A DNA stretch of 64,000 bases, from NCBI GenBank assembly GCA_036504815.1, contig DASXUN010000012.1, positions 1 through 64,000 on the forward strand. The letters run 5' to 3'. The notes beneath the pieces were generated by a model. That model worked only from the letters and a program-made list of their open reading frames with translations, did no database searches and was not told the DNA's origin. Both the position numbers and the translations under genes were made by a program. This DNA comes from Gemmatimonadaceae bacterium. Its GTDB lineage: Bacteria > Gemmatimonadota > Gemmatimonadetes > Gemmatimonadales > Gemmatimonadaceae. Positions 26,342 through 35,898 of the stretch are shown here, one piece after another; within the stretch, counting starts at the first letter, position 1; every line of letters begins with the position of its first letter.

Positions 26342-26735
26342 CGCGCCGCGCGCCATCGTCGCCGCGCACGGCGACCTCGCCGAAGGGCTGGTGAGCGCCG
26401 TCTCGCGCGTGGCCGGCGCCGCGGCCGCGGCGCGCCTGCTGCCGTTCAGCAACGCGACCCTTGGGGGCGCCGAAATCGCGGACGCCCTGCGGCAGGCCAT
26501 CGCCTCGTCGGGCGCGCAGGTGGTCTTCACCGACCTTCCGGCCGGCAGCTGCACCATCGCCGCGCGGCGACTCGCGCGCGACGTCCCCGGATTGGCCGTC
26601 GTCTGCGGCGCCAACCTCCCGATGCTCCTGTCGTTCGTGATGGCGTCGTCGGCCGGCCCCGAGACGTGGCAGCTCGTCGCCGAGAAGGGCAAGGCCGGAA
26701 TCGTCGTGGCTGAGGAGGGCGGGCGTGGCAATTGA
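26334..26735 (+). CDS. PTS mannose-family EIIA component
   Basis: Cytoplasmic phosphocarrier of the mannose/fructose/sorbose class. The phospho-accepting histidine is H12 in IVAAHGDLAEG. The domain fills the 133-aa protein, with the fold-typical VVFTDLPAGSCTIAAR segment and GANLPMLLS. It is a stand-alone EIIA, not fused to EIIB as in E. coli ManX. The start overlaps hprK; its end overlaps EIIB by 11 bases. Confidence 0.9.
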   Translation: MSDAPRAIVAAHGDLAEGLVSAVSRVAGAAAAARLLPFSNATLGGAEIADALRQAIASSGAQVVFTDLPAGSCTIAARRLARDVPGLAVVCGANLPMLLSFVMASSAGPETWQLVAEKGKAGIVVAEEGGRGN

Positions 26736-27213
26736 GGTCTACCGCATCGACGACCGGCTCGTGCACGGGCAAGTCGTGGTGGGGTGGGGCCAGCCGCTGG
26801 CTCTCGGCTTCATCGTGCTCGTGGACGATCAGGTGGCCGAGAGCGACTGGGAGCAGGACCTGTATCGCATGGGCGTGCCGCCCGAGATGACCGTCCACTT
26901 CGAGTCGGTCGCGACGGCGCTGGCGCACCTTCCCGAGTATCGGGCGCTTCCCGAGCCCGGGCTCCTGCTCGCCGGCGGAACGGCGACGATGCGCGCCCTG
27001 GTCGAGGGCGATGCCGGCATTCGGCAGGTCAACGTGGGCGGGCTGCACCATCGGGCGGGGCGCTCACCGCGTTTGCGCTATGTCTTCCTCGACGAGTCCG
27101 AGGAGGCCGACCTGCGCGCCGTGGCGGCGCGCGGCGTCGAGGTTTCCGCGCAGGACGTCCCCGGCGCCGTGCCCGTTCCGCTCTCCGAATTGCTCGCGCG
27201 GAGCGGCGGATGA
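26725..27213 (+). CDS. PTS mannose-family EIIB component
   Basis: Receives phosphate from EIIA and passes it to the sugar. The phospho-histidine is H14 in RIDDRLVHGQV, the strict EIIB-man signature. The VNVGGLHHRAG segment is also typical. Length is 162 aa. It starts at GTG inside the end of the EIIA gene and overlaps the EIIC start. Sugar specificity cannot be read from the sequence. Confidence 0.92.
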   Translation: MAIEVYRIDDRLVHGQVVVGWGQPLALGFIVLVDDQVAESDWEQDLYRMGVPPEMTVHFESVATALAHLPEYRALPEPGLLLAGGTATMRALVEGDAGIRQVNVGGLHHRAGRSPRLRYVFLDESEEADLRAVAARGVEVSAQDVPGAVPVPLSELLARSGG

Positions 27214-27905
27214 TCGATCCCGGCACCCTCGTGCTGCTGACGATCGTCGGGGCCGTGGTCGGGCTCGACTTCGTGTCGTTCCCGCAGGCCATGCTCTCGC
27301 GACCGCTCGTCTCGGCCACGCTGGGCGGCTTCATCTGCGGCGACATTGCGAGCGGCCTCCTCGTCGGGGTGCTCCTGGAGTGCTTCGCCCTGGAGACGAT
27401 GCCGTTTGGTGCGTCGCGCTACCCTGAGTGGGGGCCGGCGTCGGTGGCCGCGGGGGCGATGGCGGTCGTTCCCGGCAATCCCGAGCTGGCCGCCCGCACG
27501 CTGCCGCTCGCCGTGCTCGCCGGCCTGTGCGCGGCCATGCTCGGCGGCCAGACGCTGGTCTGGCTGCGCCGGTTCAACCTGTCCGTGGCCGGCCGGTACC
27601 GTGACGAGGTCGCCGCCGGTGACGCCACGGCCCTGATCGCCGTGCACTGGACGGGACTCGTCCTCGACTTCGGTCGCGCCGGGGCCGTCACGGCCATCTT
27701 CGTCACGGCGCTGATTCCCCTGCGCAACCAGTTGCAGGACGCGCTGCACACGGTCAGCGGCGTCGACTCGGTGGCCGTGTCCGCGGTGATCGCCGTCGGC
27801 GTGGCGGGAGCCGCGGTGTGGAAGGTGGTGCACGGCGCCAAGGACTACGCGCGCTACGTGGTGGCCGGGCTGCTGGTCGGCCTGCTGGCGGCGGTGATGC
27901 GATGA
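27210..27905 (+). CDS. PTS mannose-family EIIC membrane component
   Basis: Membrane subunit that, with EIID, forms the sugar channel. The 231-aa protein is hydrophobic throughout, with about seven helices. It carries the conserved LLVGVLLECFALETMPFGAS segment near residue 52 and GPASVAAGAMA. The ATG start overlaps the EIIB stop; the stop overlaps EIID. Having both IIC and IID makes this a full transporter and not just a regulatory PTS remnant. Confidence 0.9.
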   Translation: MIDPGTLVLLTIVGAVVGLDFVSFPQAMLSRPLVSATLGGFICGDIASGLLVGVLLECFALETMPFGASRYPEWGPASVAAGAMAVVPGNPELAARTLPLAVLAGLCAAMLGGQTLVWLRRFNLSVAGRYRDEVAAGDATALIAVHWTGLVLDFGRAGAVTAIFVTALIPLRNQLQDALHTVSGVDSVAVSAVIAVGVAGAAVWKVVHGAKDYARYVVAGLLVGLLAAVMR

Positions 27906-28660
27906 AAGCCGCGTCGTCGCTGCCGATGGTCACGTGGCTGCGCGTTTTCGTGCGGCTGTTTGCCGTGCAGGGGAGCTACAACTACGAGGCGATGATCGGC
28001 AACGGCATCGCCTTTGCGGCCGAGCCGGCCTTTCGGCTGCTGCCGGGAGGACGCGACGGCGACGCGTATCGCGCCGCAATGGCCCGCCACAGTCGCTACT
28101 TCAACGCGCACCCGTATCTCGCGGCCCTGGCGGTCGGCGCGCTCGTGCGCGCCGAGCTGGACGGGGAAGACCCGGATCGCGTCGAGCGCTTCCGCACGGC
28201 GTGCTGTGGGCCGCTGGGAGCCGCCGGCGACCGGCTGGTCTGGGCGGGGTGGCTGCCGTTCTGCTCCGCGCTCGCGCTGCTGGCGTATGGCCTCGGGGCC
28301 ACCGCGGCTGGCGTGCTTCTCGTGTTTGTGGGAACTTACAACGTCGGTCACGTCTCCCTGCGGGCCTGGGGGTTGCGTGCGGGGTACCGAGAGGGGCTCA
28401 AGGTCGCTGCGGCGCTCGGGAGCCCCGTGTTGCGCAAGGGGCCTTTGTACGTGGCGCGGGCGCTGGCCGCCGTCGCCGGCGTGGCCCTGCCGCTCGTGCT
28501 CCTGCGGGCCCACCGCGTGCCGGTCCCGTCCTTCGGATTGGCGCTGGGTGTCGCGGCCCTGCTGGGCGTTGCCCTCGCCCGGTGGCAGGCTCGCATCGAT
28601 GGATGGCGGGTCGGCGTGGCCCTCTTGCTGCTATTCTTCATCTACACGGTGGTGCGCTGA
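27902..28660 (+). CDS. PTS mannose-family EIID membrane component
   Basis: EIID partner of the mannose-class transporter. The N-terminal block has VQGSYNYEAMIGNGIAFA near residue 22. RYFNAHPYLAALAVGA follows, the conserved EIID motif. A C-terminal hydrophobic tail (VALLLLFFIYTVVR) is the membrane anchor. At 252 aa it is slightly short for EIID. Start and stop overlap EIIC and HPr by 4 and 1 bases respectively. Confidence 0.9.
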   Translation: MKAASSLPMVTWLRVFVRLFAVQGSYNYEAMIGNGIAFAAEPAFRLLPGGRDGDAYRAAMARHSRYFNAHPYLAALAVGALVRAELDGEDPDRVERFRTACCGPLGAAGDRLVWAGWLPFCSALALLAYGLGATAAGVLLVFVGTYNVGHVSLRAWGLRAGYREGLKVAAALGSPVLRKGPLYVARALAAVAGVALPLVLLRAHRVPVPSFGLALGVAALLGVALARWQARIDGWRVGVALLLLFFIYTVVR

Positions 28661-28926
28661 TGGTTGAACGCTCGGTCGAGGTGCAGAACAGCCACGGCAT
28701 CCACGCGCGCCCCGCGGCGGAGATCGTGAAGGTCGCCGCGCGCTTCCGCTCGTCGATCACGATCATCCGCGATGACCTCGAGGTGAACGGCAAGAGCATC
28801 ATGGGCGTGATGATGCTGGCGGCGGAGTGCGGCGCGACGATCGTGATTCGCGCGATTGGCGATGATGAAGCAGCGGCCGCGGAGGCGCTGGTGGCGGTCG
28901 TCAACTCCAAGTTCGGTGAGGCCTGA
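28660..28926 (+). CDS. ptsH: Phosphocarrier protein HPr
   Basis: Small PTS phosphocarrier of 88 aa. H15 in SHGIHARPA is the site phosphorylated by EI. S46 in NGKSIMGVMML is the regulatory site for HprK. Both are present, which fits the hprK gene in the same run. The start overlaps the EIID stop and ptsI begins one base after the stop. Confidence 0.95.
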   Translation: MVERSVEVQNSHGIHARPAAEIVKVAARFRSSITIIRDDLEVNGKSIMGVMMLAAECGATIVIRAIGDDEAAAAEALVAVVNSKFGEA

Positions 28927-30735
28927 GTGAGCATCACGCTCGTCGGCGTACCCGCGTCCCCGGGCATCATCATCGGTCCGGTGCACCTCCTCCGCTGGGA
29001 GGTACCCGAAGTGCCGGCGCGCACGGTGGAGCCGGCTAACGCCGAGCGGGAAGTGACCCGCCTGCACGAGGCCTGCGACCTCGCCATCGTGCGGCTGCGG
29101 AAGGTGCGTGACCGCGTCGAGCAGCACGCCGGCCCCGAGGAGGCGGCCATCTTCGACGTGCAGATCTCCATCTGCGACGATGCCGACCTGCGCGCGAGCG
29201 CCGAGACGCTCATTCGCCAGGGCTTCTCGGCGGAGAAGGCCTTCGACCTGGTGCTGCTCGAGTGGCGCGAGCACTTCGGGCGTTCCACCAACGCCCTCAT
29301 GCGCGAGCGCGTGAGCGACCTGCTCGACGTGCAGATCCGGGTGCTCTCGCTCCTTCTCGACCTCCCCGACCGCGATCCGGTGGATCTCCCCAAGGGGAGC
29401 AACGCCATCCTCATCACGCACGACCTGACGCCGTCGCTCACCGTGCAGTTCGACCGCGAGGCGATCAGCGCGATCGCGACCGACGCCGGCACCGGCACGT
29501 CGCACGTCGCCATCCTCGCCCGCTCGCTCGGGCTGCCGGCCGTGGTCGGCCTGCGCGACGCGACCGCCAAGCTGACGTCCGGCATGACGGCGGTGGTGGA
29601 TGGCACGCACGGCCTGCTCGTGCTCGATCCGACGCCGGAACGCATTGCCGACTACCGAGAGCGCGCCCGCATCGAGCAGGAAGAGACGCGCGAACTCCAG
29701 CAGTACGCCCGCGCCGAGGCAGTGACCGTCGATGGCGTGCGCATCACGCTGCGGGCCAACGTCGACATGCCCGACGAGGCGGCGGCGGGGGCGAACAGCG
29801 GCGCCGAGGGCGTGGGGCTGATGCGCACCGAGTTCCTCGTCGTCGGGCGCGCCGCGATGCCCGACGAGGACGAGCAGTACGAGGCGTACAGCCGCGTCCT
29901 GCGCGCCTTCGCGCCGCATCCGGTCGTCATCCGCACCTACGACATCGGCGGCGACAAGCTGCCGGTGGGCGGCTTCCCGCACGAGGCCAATCCGTTCCTC
30001 GGCTGGCGCGCCATCCGCATGTGCCTCGACGAGCCGGAGCTGTTCAAGGTGCAGTTGCGCGCGCTGCTGCGGGCGGCGGAGCACGGTGACCTGCGCATCA
30101 TGCTGCCGCTCATCGTCTCGGTGGCCGAAGTGCGGCAGGCCCGCGTCCTGCTGGCCGAGGCCTCCGCCGAACTCGACGCGCGCGGCGTGCCGCATCGCAA
30201 GGACGTGCCCCTCGGCGTGATGATCGAGACGCCGGCCGCCGTCATCACGGCCGACGCCCTCGCCAGGGAAACCGCGTTCTTCTCGATCGGCACCAACGAC
30301 CTGGTGCAGTACACCCTGGCGGTTGACCGCGGCAACATCCAGCTGGTCGATCGCTTCACGGCGCTGCATCCGGCGGTGCTGCGGCTCATCGCGCGCACGC
30401 AGTCCGAAGGGACGCGGGCCGGCATCGAGGTGTCGGTGTGCGGCGAGATGGCCTCGCAGCCGCTGATGGCCTTTGCGCTGCTCGGCCTCGGCATCCGCAC
30501 GCTGAGTGTCGCGCCCCGGTCGGTCGCGGCGGTCAAGCACCTGGTCCGCTGCATTCGCGTCTCGGCGGCGGCCGAGGCGATGGCCGTGGCGGTCGACGCG
30601 GGCACGGCGCAGGCCGTCGAAGGGACGCTGCGTGAGCGCCTGCTGGCGGAACTCGCGTTGCGGGGTGATGCGGCCGACGGGTTGCTCGCCCTTGTCGACA
30701 CCCATATTCTTACTGACAAAGCGGACATTCACTAG
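28927..30735 (+). CDS. ptsI: PTS enzyme I (phosphoenolpyruvate-protein phosphotransferase)
   Basis: Transfers phosphate from PEP to HPr. The phospho-histidine is H193 in GTGTSHVAILARSLGLPA. The PEP-binding barrel shows EGVGLMRTEFL, DIGGDKLP, the GVMIETPAAV strand and VSVCGEMASQPL with the catalytic Cys. Length of 602 aa is slightly longer than the usual 575. It starts at GTG directly after HPr and ends the long run; a hairpin terminator follows at once. Confidence 0.95.
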   Translation: MSITLVGVPASPGIIIGPVHLLRWEVPEVPARTVEPANAEREVTRLHEACDLAIVRLRKVRDRVEQHAGPEEAAIFDVQISICDDADLRASAETLIRQGFSAEKAFDLVLLEWREHFGRSTNALMRERVSDLLDVQIRVLSLLLDLPDRDPVDLPKGSNAILITHDLTPSLTVQFDREAISAIATDAGTGTSHVAILARSLGLPAVVGLRDATAKLTSGMTAVVDGTHGLLVLDPTPERIADYRERARIEQEETRELQQYARAEAVTVDGVRITLRANVDMPDEAAAGANSGAEGVGLMRTEFLVVGRAAMPDEDEQYEAYSRVLRAFAPHPVVIRTYDIGGDKLPVGGFPHEANPFLGWRAIRMCLDEPELFKVQLRALLRAAEHGDLRIMLPLIVSVAEVRQARVLLAEASAELDARGVPHRKDVPLGVMIETPAAVITADALARETAFFSIGTNDLVQYTLAVDRGNIQLVDRFTALHPAVLRLIARTQSEGTRAGIEVSVCGEMASQPLMAFALLGLGIRTLSVAPRSVAAVKHLVRCIRVSAAAEAMAVAVDAGTAQAVEGTLRERLLAELALRGDAADGLLALVDTHILTDKADIH

Positions 30736-30760
30736 AGCGGCCGGCTTTCTGCCGGCCGCT
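30736..30760 (+). terminator. Hairpin terminator after the PTS operon
   Basis: A perfect 10-bp stem (AGCGGCCGGC at 30736-30745 with its complement at 30751-30760) closes a TTTCT loop. It begins directly after the ptsI TAG. There is no T-run, but the position, closing a 13-kb overlapping run 23 bases before metK, supports a terminator role. Confidence 0.7.
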
Positions 30761-30783
30761 CGTGCCTTCAACGGAACGATCCC

Positions 30784-31962
<1,179 letters not shown>

Positions 31963-31983
31963 CGCGCTCGGCGGGGAGGACCC

Positions 31984-32481
31984 GTGATCCCGGTGAAGGT
32001 GGCCAAGCTCGGCCTCGACAGCGTGTCCAACGCGTATGTCGTGGTGCTGCAGGAGGAGAATGGCGACCGGGTCCTCCCCATCTGGATCGGGCGGCCGGAG
32101 GCGGAGTCCATCGCGATGCAGATGAACGGCGTGAAGCGCGAGCGTCCCCTCACGCACGATCTCTGCCACGCCCTCATCAACGGGCTGGGCGCCACGCTGC
32201 GCCGCGTCCAGGTGACGCGCCTCGAGAACTCGACGTTCTTCGCGGAACTGCATCTCGCCCGTGGCGGCGCGCCGGTCATCGTCGATGCGCGGCCGAGCGA
32301 TGCGATTGCCATCGCCCTCCGCCTCGACGCCCCGATCTACGTGGCCGAGGTCCTGTTCGCGGGTGACGGCGAATCCGAGTCCGCGCCGGCGGGGCGCGAT
32401 GACGACGCCATGTCGGCCGAGGAGCTGCAGCGTCACCTCGAACACATGCGGCCCGAGGACTTCGGCCGCTTCTCGTTCTAG
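31984..32481 (+). CDS. DUF151/bifunctional-nuclease-domain protein
   Basis: The first 125 residues match the BFN/DUF151 domain: VVLQEENGDRVLPIWIG near residue 20, GVKRERPLTHDL, and VDARPSDAIAIALR near residue 101. The C-terminal tail is acidic and helical. Family members have been reported with nuclease activity, but the cellular role is unsettled. The GTG start is preceded by GGGGAGGA, one of the better ribosome-binding sites in the window. The next gene's ATG directly follows its TAG. Confidence 0.9.
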   Translation: MIPVKVAKLGLDSVSNAYVVVLQEENGDRVLPIWIGRPEAESIAMQMNGVKRERPLTHDLCHALINGLGATLRRVQVTRLENSTFFAELHLARGGAPVIVDARPSDAIAIALRLDAPIYVAEVLFAGDGESESAPAGRDDDAMSAEELQRHLEHMRPEDFGRFSF

Positions 32482-33741
32482 ATGCGCCGTCGAGCGCCGG
32501 GCAGTCGCGATGACTCGGTAGTTCGCGGGTGCGCCCGGCGCGCGGCGGCGCTCGCGCTGTCGATCACCGCAATCGCGGCTGGCGGCACACCGTCCACCGC
32601 GCGCGCGCAGGGTGCCACATCGCAACCGCCGGTGCTCGGCCGGCCGCATGGAGTGACGAGCGGCGAGGCCCGGTCGGTGAACGGTCGCGTGGTCCTCGGC
32701 TCGCGGACCGCGATGAAGCCGCTCGTTGGGGCCTGGGTCGTGTTGCACCGCGTGGGGACTGATCGCGCCGCGCCGCTCGACTCGGTGCGAACCGACGGCG
32801 ACGGACGATATACCTTCCGCTACCATACATCGGGTGAACCGAACGCCGTCTACTTCGTGTCGAACCTGTACGGTGGCGTCGCCTACTTCACGTCGCCGCT
32901 GACCGCGCGGGCCGTGAGCGGGGACGACGCGCGCTTGGTGGTGCACGACACCACGAGCGCGCCGATTCCCATTCTCGTGCGCGGCCGGCACATCGTCTTC
33001 GCGACGCCGGGCGAACACCAGCGGCGCACCGTGCTCGAGGTCTACGAACTGTCCAATGATTCCACGCTGACCCGCGTGGCGGGCGGCGCCGGGGGAATGG
33101 TCTGGCAGGCGCGGCTGCTCGACCGGGCGGACAGTGGGCGCGTGGCGCAGTCGGACTTTTCCGACGGGGCCGCGCGCTTCGAGGCGGGACGTGTGCGCCT
33201 GGCCGCGCCCTTCGCGCCGGGGCTCAAGCAGTTCTCCTTCTCGTACGACGTCCCCACGCAAACCGAGTATTCGCTGGTCGTCGAGGAGCCGGCTGACGTG
33301 CTCGAAGTCCTGGTGGAGGATGCGCTGGCGCGCGCCGAGGGCGGCGGCCTGGCGTCGATGGGCGCCACCACGACCGGCGGTCGGACGTTCGCCCGGTTCC
33401 TCGCGCAGGATGTGCCGACCGGCGCCGTGATTCGCGTCAGCGCGCCCGGAACCAGCGCCATGTCGGGTAATCAACTGCGCGTCCTGGCGCTGATGGCGGC
33501 GCTTGGCGCGGTCTTGCTGGTGGGCCTCGCCCGCGCGATGTATCGACGGCAGCGCGCGGGCGGTGGACACGCCGGCGACGCGAGCGCCGCGACGTGGCGC
33601 GCGCAGATCGCCGCGCTCGACGACGCGTTCGCGAAAATCGAGCGGCCCACCGAGGCGCAGCGCGCGGATCACTGGCAGGCGCGCGCGCACCTCGACAAGC
33701 AGCTCAGCGACGCGGTTGCGCGTGAACAGGGCCTGACATAG
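32482..33741 (+). CDS. Secreted, C-terminally anchored protein with carboxypeptidase-regulatory-like domain
   Basis: A signal peptide (ALALSITAIAAGG region, cleavage near ARAQ at residue 43) precedes a beta-sandwich resembling carboxypeptidase regulatory-like domains (VNGRVVLGSRTAMKPLVGAW, then DGDGRYTFRY). A transmembrane helix lies at about residues 332-350 (LRVLALMAALGAVLLVGLA), followed by a basic then helical cytoplasmic tail. It is therefore probably a periplasmic protein anchored in the inner membrane. Function is unknown. It directly follows the DUF151 gene and precedes the cobalamin riboswitch. Confidence 0.8.
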   Translation: MRRRAPGSRDDSVVRGCARRAAALALSITAIAAGGTPSTARAQGATSQPPVLGRPHGVTSGEARSVNGRVVLGSRTAMKPLVGAWVVLHRVGTDRAAPLDSVRTDGDGRYTFRYHTSGEPNAVYFVSNLYGGVAYFTSPLTARAVSGDDARLVVHDTTSAPIPILVRGRHIVFATPGEHQRRTVLEVYELSNDSTLTRVAGGAGGMVWQARLLDRADSGRVAQSDFSDGAARFEAGRVRLAAPFAPGLKQFSFSYDVPTQTEYSLVVEEPADVLEVLVEDALARAEGGGLASMGATTTGGRTFARFLAQDVPTGAVIRVSAPGTSAMSGNQLRVLALMAALGAVLLVGLARAMYRRQRAGGGHAGDASAATWRAQIAALDDAFAKIERPTEAQRADHWQARAHLDKQLSDAVAREQGLT

Positions 33742-33930
33742 GTTCACCGACACAATCGATTCAACAACGGATGCGGGTCACGGAAGCCGGTGCAAGTCCG
33801 GCGCGGCCCCGCCACTGTAACGGGCGCAGTTCGCCCCGCTCGACAACCACTGGCCGGAAGGCTGGGAAGGGGAGCGGGGGCCCGGAGCCAGGAGACGCCC
33901 TGCGTCCGTGCCACATCAGATGCCTCGGGG
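33742..33930 (+). ncRNA. Cobalamin riboswitch
   Basis: The conserved class I core is visible: GGAAGCCGGTGCAAGTCCGG at 33782-33801, the B12-box GCCACTGTAA at 33811-33820, then GCCGGAAG and GGAGCCAGGAGACGCCC at about 33884-33900. It lies between an unrelated gene and btuF-btuC-btuD-btuB, so adenosyl- or methylcobalamin should repress import. There is no T-tract terminator, so control may be translational, through the GC-rich CCTCGGGGGAGG hairpin near 33923-33934. The outer boundaries are approximate. Confidence 0.92.
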
Positions 33931-34003
33931 GAGGCCGCGTGGCGACGGGCGCTTGAGTGCGTCCGCCGTTGTGGGCTCGCTCCCGGGGTGGAGCGAGCCC
34001 TTC

Positions 34004-34927
34004 GTGCATTCGGTCGATCGTCGTCCGCGTTTCCATCGCTTGGCGTGCCTCACCGCGCTGGTGGTGAGTGCCTGCGCCGCTCCGGCCGATCGGGCCGCGC
34101 CGGGACGCGCTGCCATCGCACCACTCGTGGATGACTTTGGCGACACGCTGCGGCTCGCCCGCGCCGCCACGCGCGTGGTCTCGCTCAATCCCGTCGTTTC
34201 CGAAGCGATCTTCGCTCTCGGGGCGCAGGCGCGGCTCGTGGGCCGCACGCGATGGGACGACTCGCCGCCCGGCATGCGGCAGGTCCCCGACCTGGGTGAT
34301 GGCCTCCAGCCGAATGTCGAGGCGGTGATCGCGGCGCGCCCCGATCTCGTGGTGCTCTACGCGACGGATGCGAATCGCGCCGCCGCCAGCGCCTTCCGCC
34401 GCGCGGGGGTCGCCACGCTTGCGCTGCGCACCGACCGTATCGCCGACTTCGCGCGCATCGTGCGCGCCCTCGGCGTTGCGCTCGACGACTCGGTCGCGGC
34501 GCGCCAGGTGTCGGACTCGGTGGCGCGTTCCATCCAGTTGGTGGCCGCGCTGCCGGCGTTTCAGCCGCCTGTTTCGGTCTTCTGGCATGCGTGGGACGCG
34601 CCGCTCATCACGATTGGCGCCGGAAGTTACCTCGGCGAGCTCGTCACGATTGCCGGTGCGCGCAACGTATTCGCGGACCTGCCGCAACCGTCGCCGCAGG
34701 TGACGCTCGAAAGCGTCGCGGCGCGCCGGCCCGACTTCGTGCTCGCCGGCCCGCGCGCCGCCGAACGGCTGCGCGCGAATCCTCGTTGGCAGGCAGTCGA
34801 GGCGGTGCGCGCGGGGCGCGTGCTGGTGGTCGACACGGCGCTCATCGGGCGTCCGGGCGTGCGCATGGGCGAGGCGGCGCGATCATTGCGTGCGCTGCTC
34901 GACTCTGCACGGCGCGCGCAGCCATGA
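34004..34927 (+). CDS. btuF: Cobalamin-binding lipoprotein/periplasmic protein BtuF
   Basis: Solute-binding protein of the B12 ABC importer. Start chosen at GTG 34004: GGAG lies 10 bases upstream and it yields a proper lipoprotein signal, RRPRFHR then a hydrophobic stretch ending VVSAC. A longer reading from 33908 would translate riboswitch sequence. The mature domain shows VVSLNPVVSEAIFALGAQAR, LVGRTRWDDSP and DLGDGLQPNVEAVIAARPD, typical of BtuF. About 307 aa. The stop overlaps btuC (ATGA). It is controlled by the riboswitch directly upstream. Confidence 0.9.
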   Translation: MHSVDRRPRFHRLACLTALVVSACAAPADRAAPGRAAIAPLVDDFGDTLRLARAATRVVSLNPVVSEAIFALGAQARLVGRTRWDDSPPGMRQVPDLGDGLQPNVEAVIAARPDLVVLYATDANRAAASAFRRAGVATLALRTDRIADFARIVRALGVALDDSVAARQVSDSVARSIQLVAALPAFQPPVSVFWHAWDAPLITIGAGSYLGELVTIAGARNVFADLPQPSPQVTLESVAARRPDFVLAGPRAAERLRANPRWQAVEAVRAGRVLVVDTALIGRPGVRMGEAARSLRALLDSARRAQP

Positions 34928-35898
34928 CCCCCACGCGCTGGGTGCTGCTGTTCATCGCGCTCGCGGCGGCGTGTGCGGGCGGGCTTGCCATCGGACCGGT
35001 CCCGCTGACGCTCGTGGATGTGGCGCGTGCGGTCGCCGGACAGGGTGATCCGCAGTCTGTGGCGATCGTCCGCGACCTGCGCCTCGCGCGCGTCTGCCTC
35101 GCGATGATCGCCGGTGCCGGGCTCGGCATGAGCGGCGCCGCCCTGCAGGGGACGCTGCGCAACGCGCTCGCCGAGCCGTACCTGCTCGGCGTCTCCGGTG
35201 GCGCGGCCGTGGGCGCAGTGCTCGCCGTCGTCGCGGGATTGACCGCCGCCGTGACGCTGCCGGTCGCCGCCTTTGCGGGGGCGGCGGTCGCCGTCGCACT
35301 CGTGCTCCTAGTCGCGCGCGCCGCGAGTGGCCGCGCCGACCCGCGTGTCCTGCTGATGGCCGGCGTCGTGGTCGGCGCCTTCGCCAACGCTGCGATCATG
35401 ATTCTCCTGGCGGGCGCCGGCGAAGGAGCGGTGCGCAACGCCCTCTGGTGGATGATGGGTTCCGTCGCGGGCGCCGAATGGTCGGCCGTGCGCTGGCTCG
35501 CGCTCTACGCCGCGATCGCGGGCGTGACGCTCGTCGCCGTCGCGCGCGACATCGACTTGCTCGCGCTGGGCGAGGACGCGGCGGCGGGGCTCGGCGTGCA
35601 GGTCGCTCGCGCGACGCGGCGCATCTTCCTGCTCGCGGCGCTGCTGGCCGCCATTACCGTGGCCGGCGCCGGTCTCATCGGGTTCGTGGGGCTCGTCGTG
35701 CCCGCGATGGCGCGCGCGCTCGGTATGCGACGCGCGCGCGAGGTGCTTCTTGCCTCCGCCGTGCTCGGCGCCACGCTGCTCGTCGCCGCCGACGTGGTCG
35801 CGCGCACGGTGCGGTCGCCGGCCGAACTTCCCCTCGGGGCGGTGACGGCCCTCGTTGGCGTGCCATTCTTCCTCGTGCGACTGCGGAGGGCCACATGA
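34924..35898 (+). CDS. btuC: Cobalamin ABC transporter permease
   Basis: FecCD/BtuC-family inner-membrane permease of 324 aa with about ten helices. Family markers are LRLARVCLAMIAGAGLGMSG near residue 49, LAEPYLLGVSGGAAVGA near residue 85 and the cytoplasmic loop GLIGFVGLVVPAMAR near residue 252 that contacts the ATPase. Start and stop overlap btuF and btuD by 4 bases each. Specificity for cobalamin rests on the riboswitch and the adjacent BtuB-like receptor. Confidence 0.92.
   Translation: MTPTRWVLLFIALAAACAGGLAIGPVPLTLVDVARAVAGQGDPQSVAIVRDLRLARVCLAMIAGAGLGMSGAALQGTLRNALAEPYLLGVSGGAAVGAVLAVVAGLTAAVTLPVAAFAGAAVAVALVLLVARAASGRADPRVLLMAGVVVGAFANAAIMILLAGAGEGAVRNALWWMMGSVAGAEWSAVRWLALYAAIAGVTLVAVARDIDLLALGEDAAAGLGVQVARATRRIFLLAALLAAITVAGAGLIGFVGLVVPAMARALGMRRAREVLLASAVLGATLLVAADVVARTVRSPAELPLGAVTALVGVPFFLVRLRRAT

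Noticed and set aside
17079-30735. Genomic island or secondary-metabolite cluster in the long overlapping run
   Set aside because: Content is housekeeping (purine, riboflavin, NusB, PTS), composition is uniform, and there are no integrase, tRNA-flank or biosynthetic signature genes.
30736-30783. SAM riboswitch before metK
   Set aside because: The 48-base spacer is almost filled by a simple 10-bp hairpin; there is no room for a SAM aptamer.
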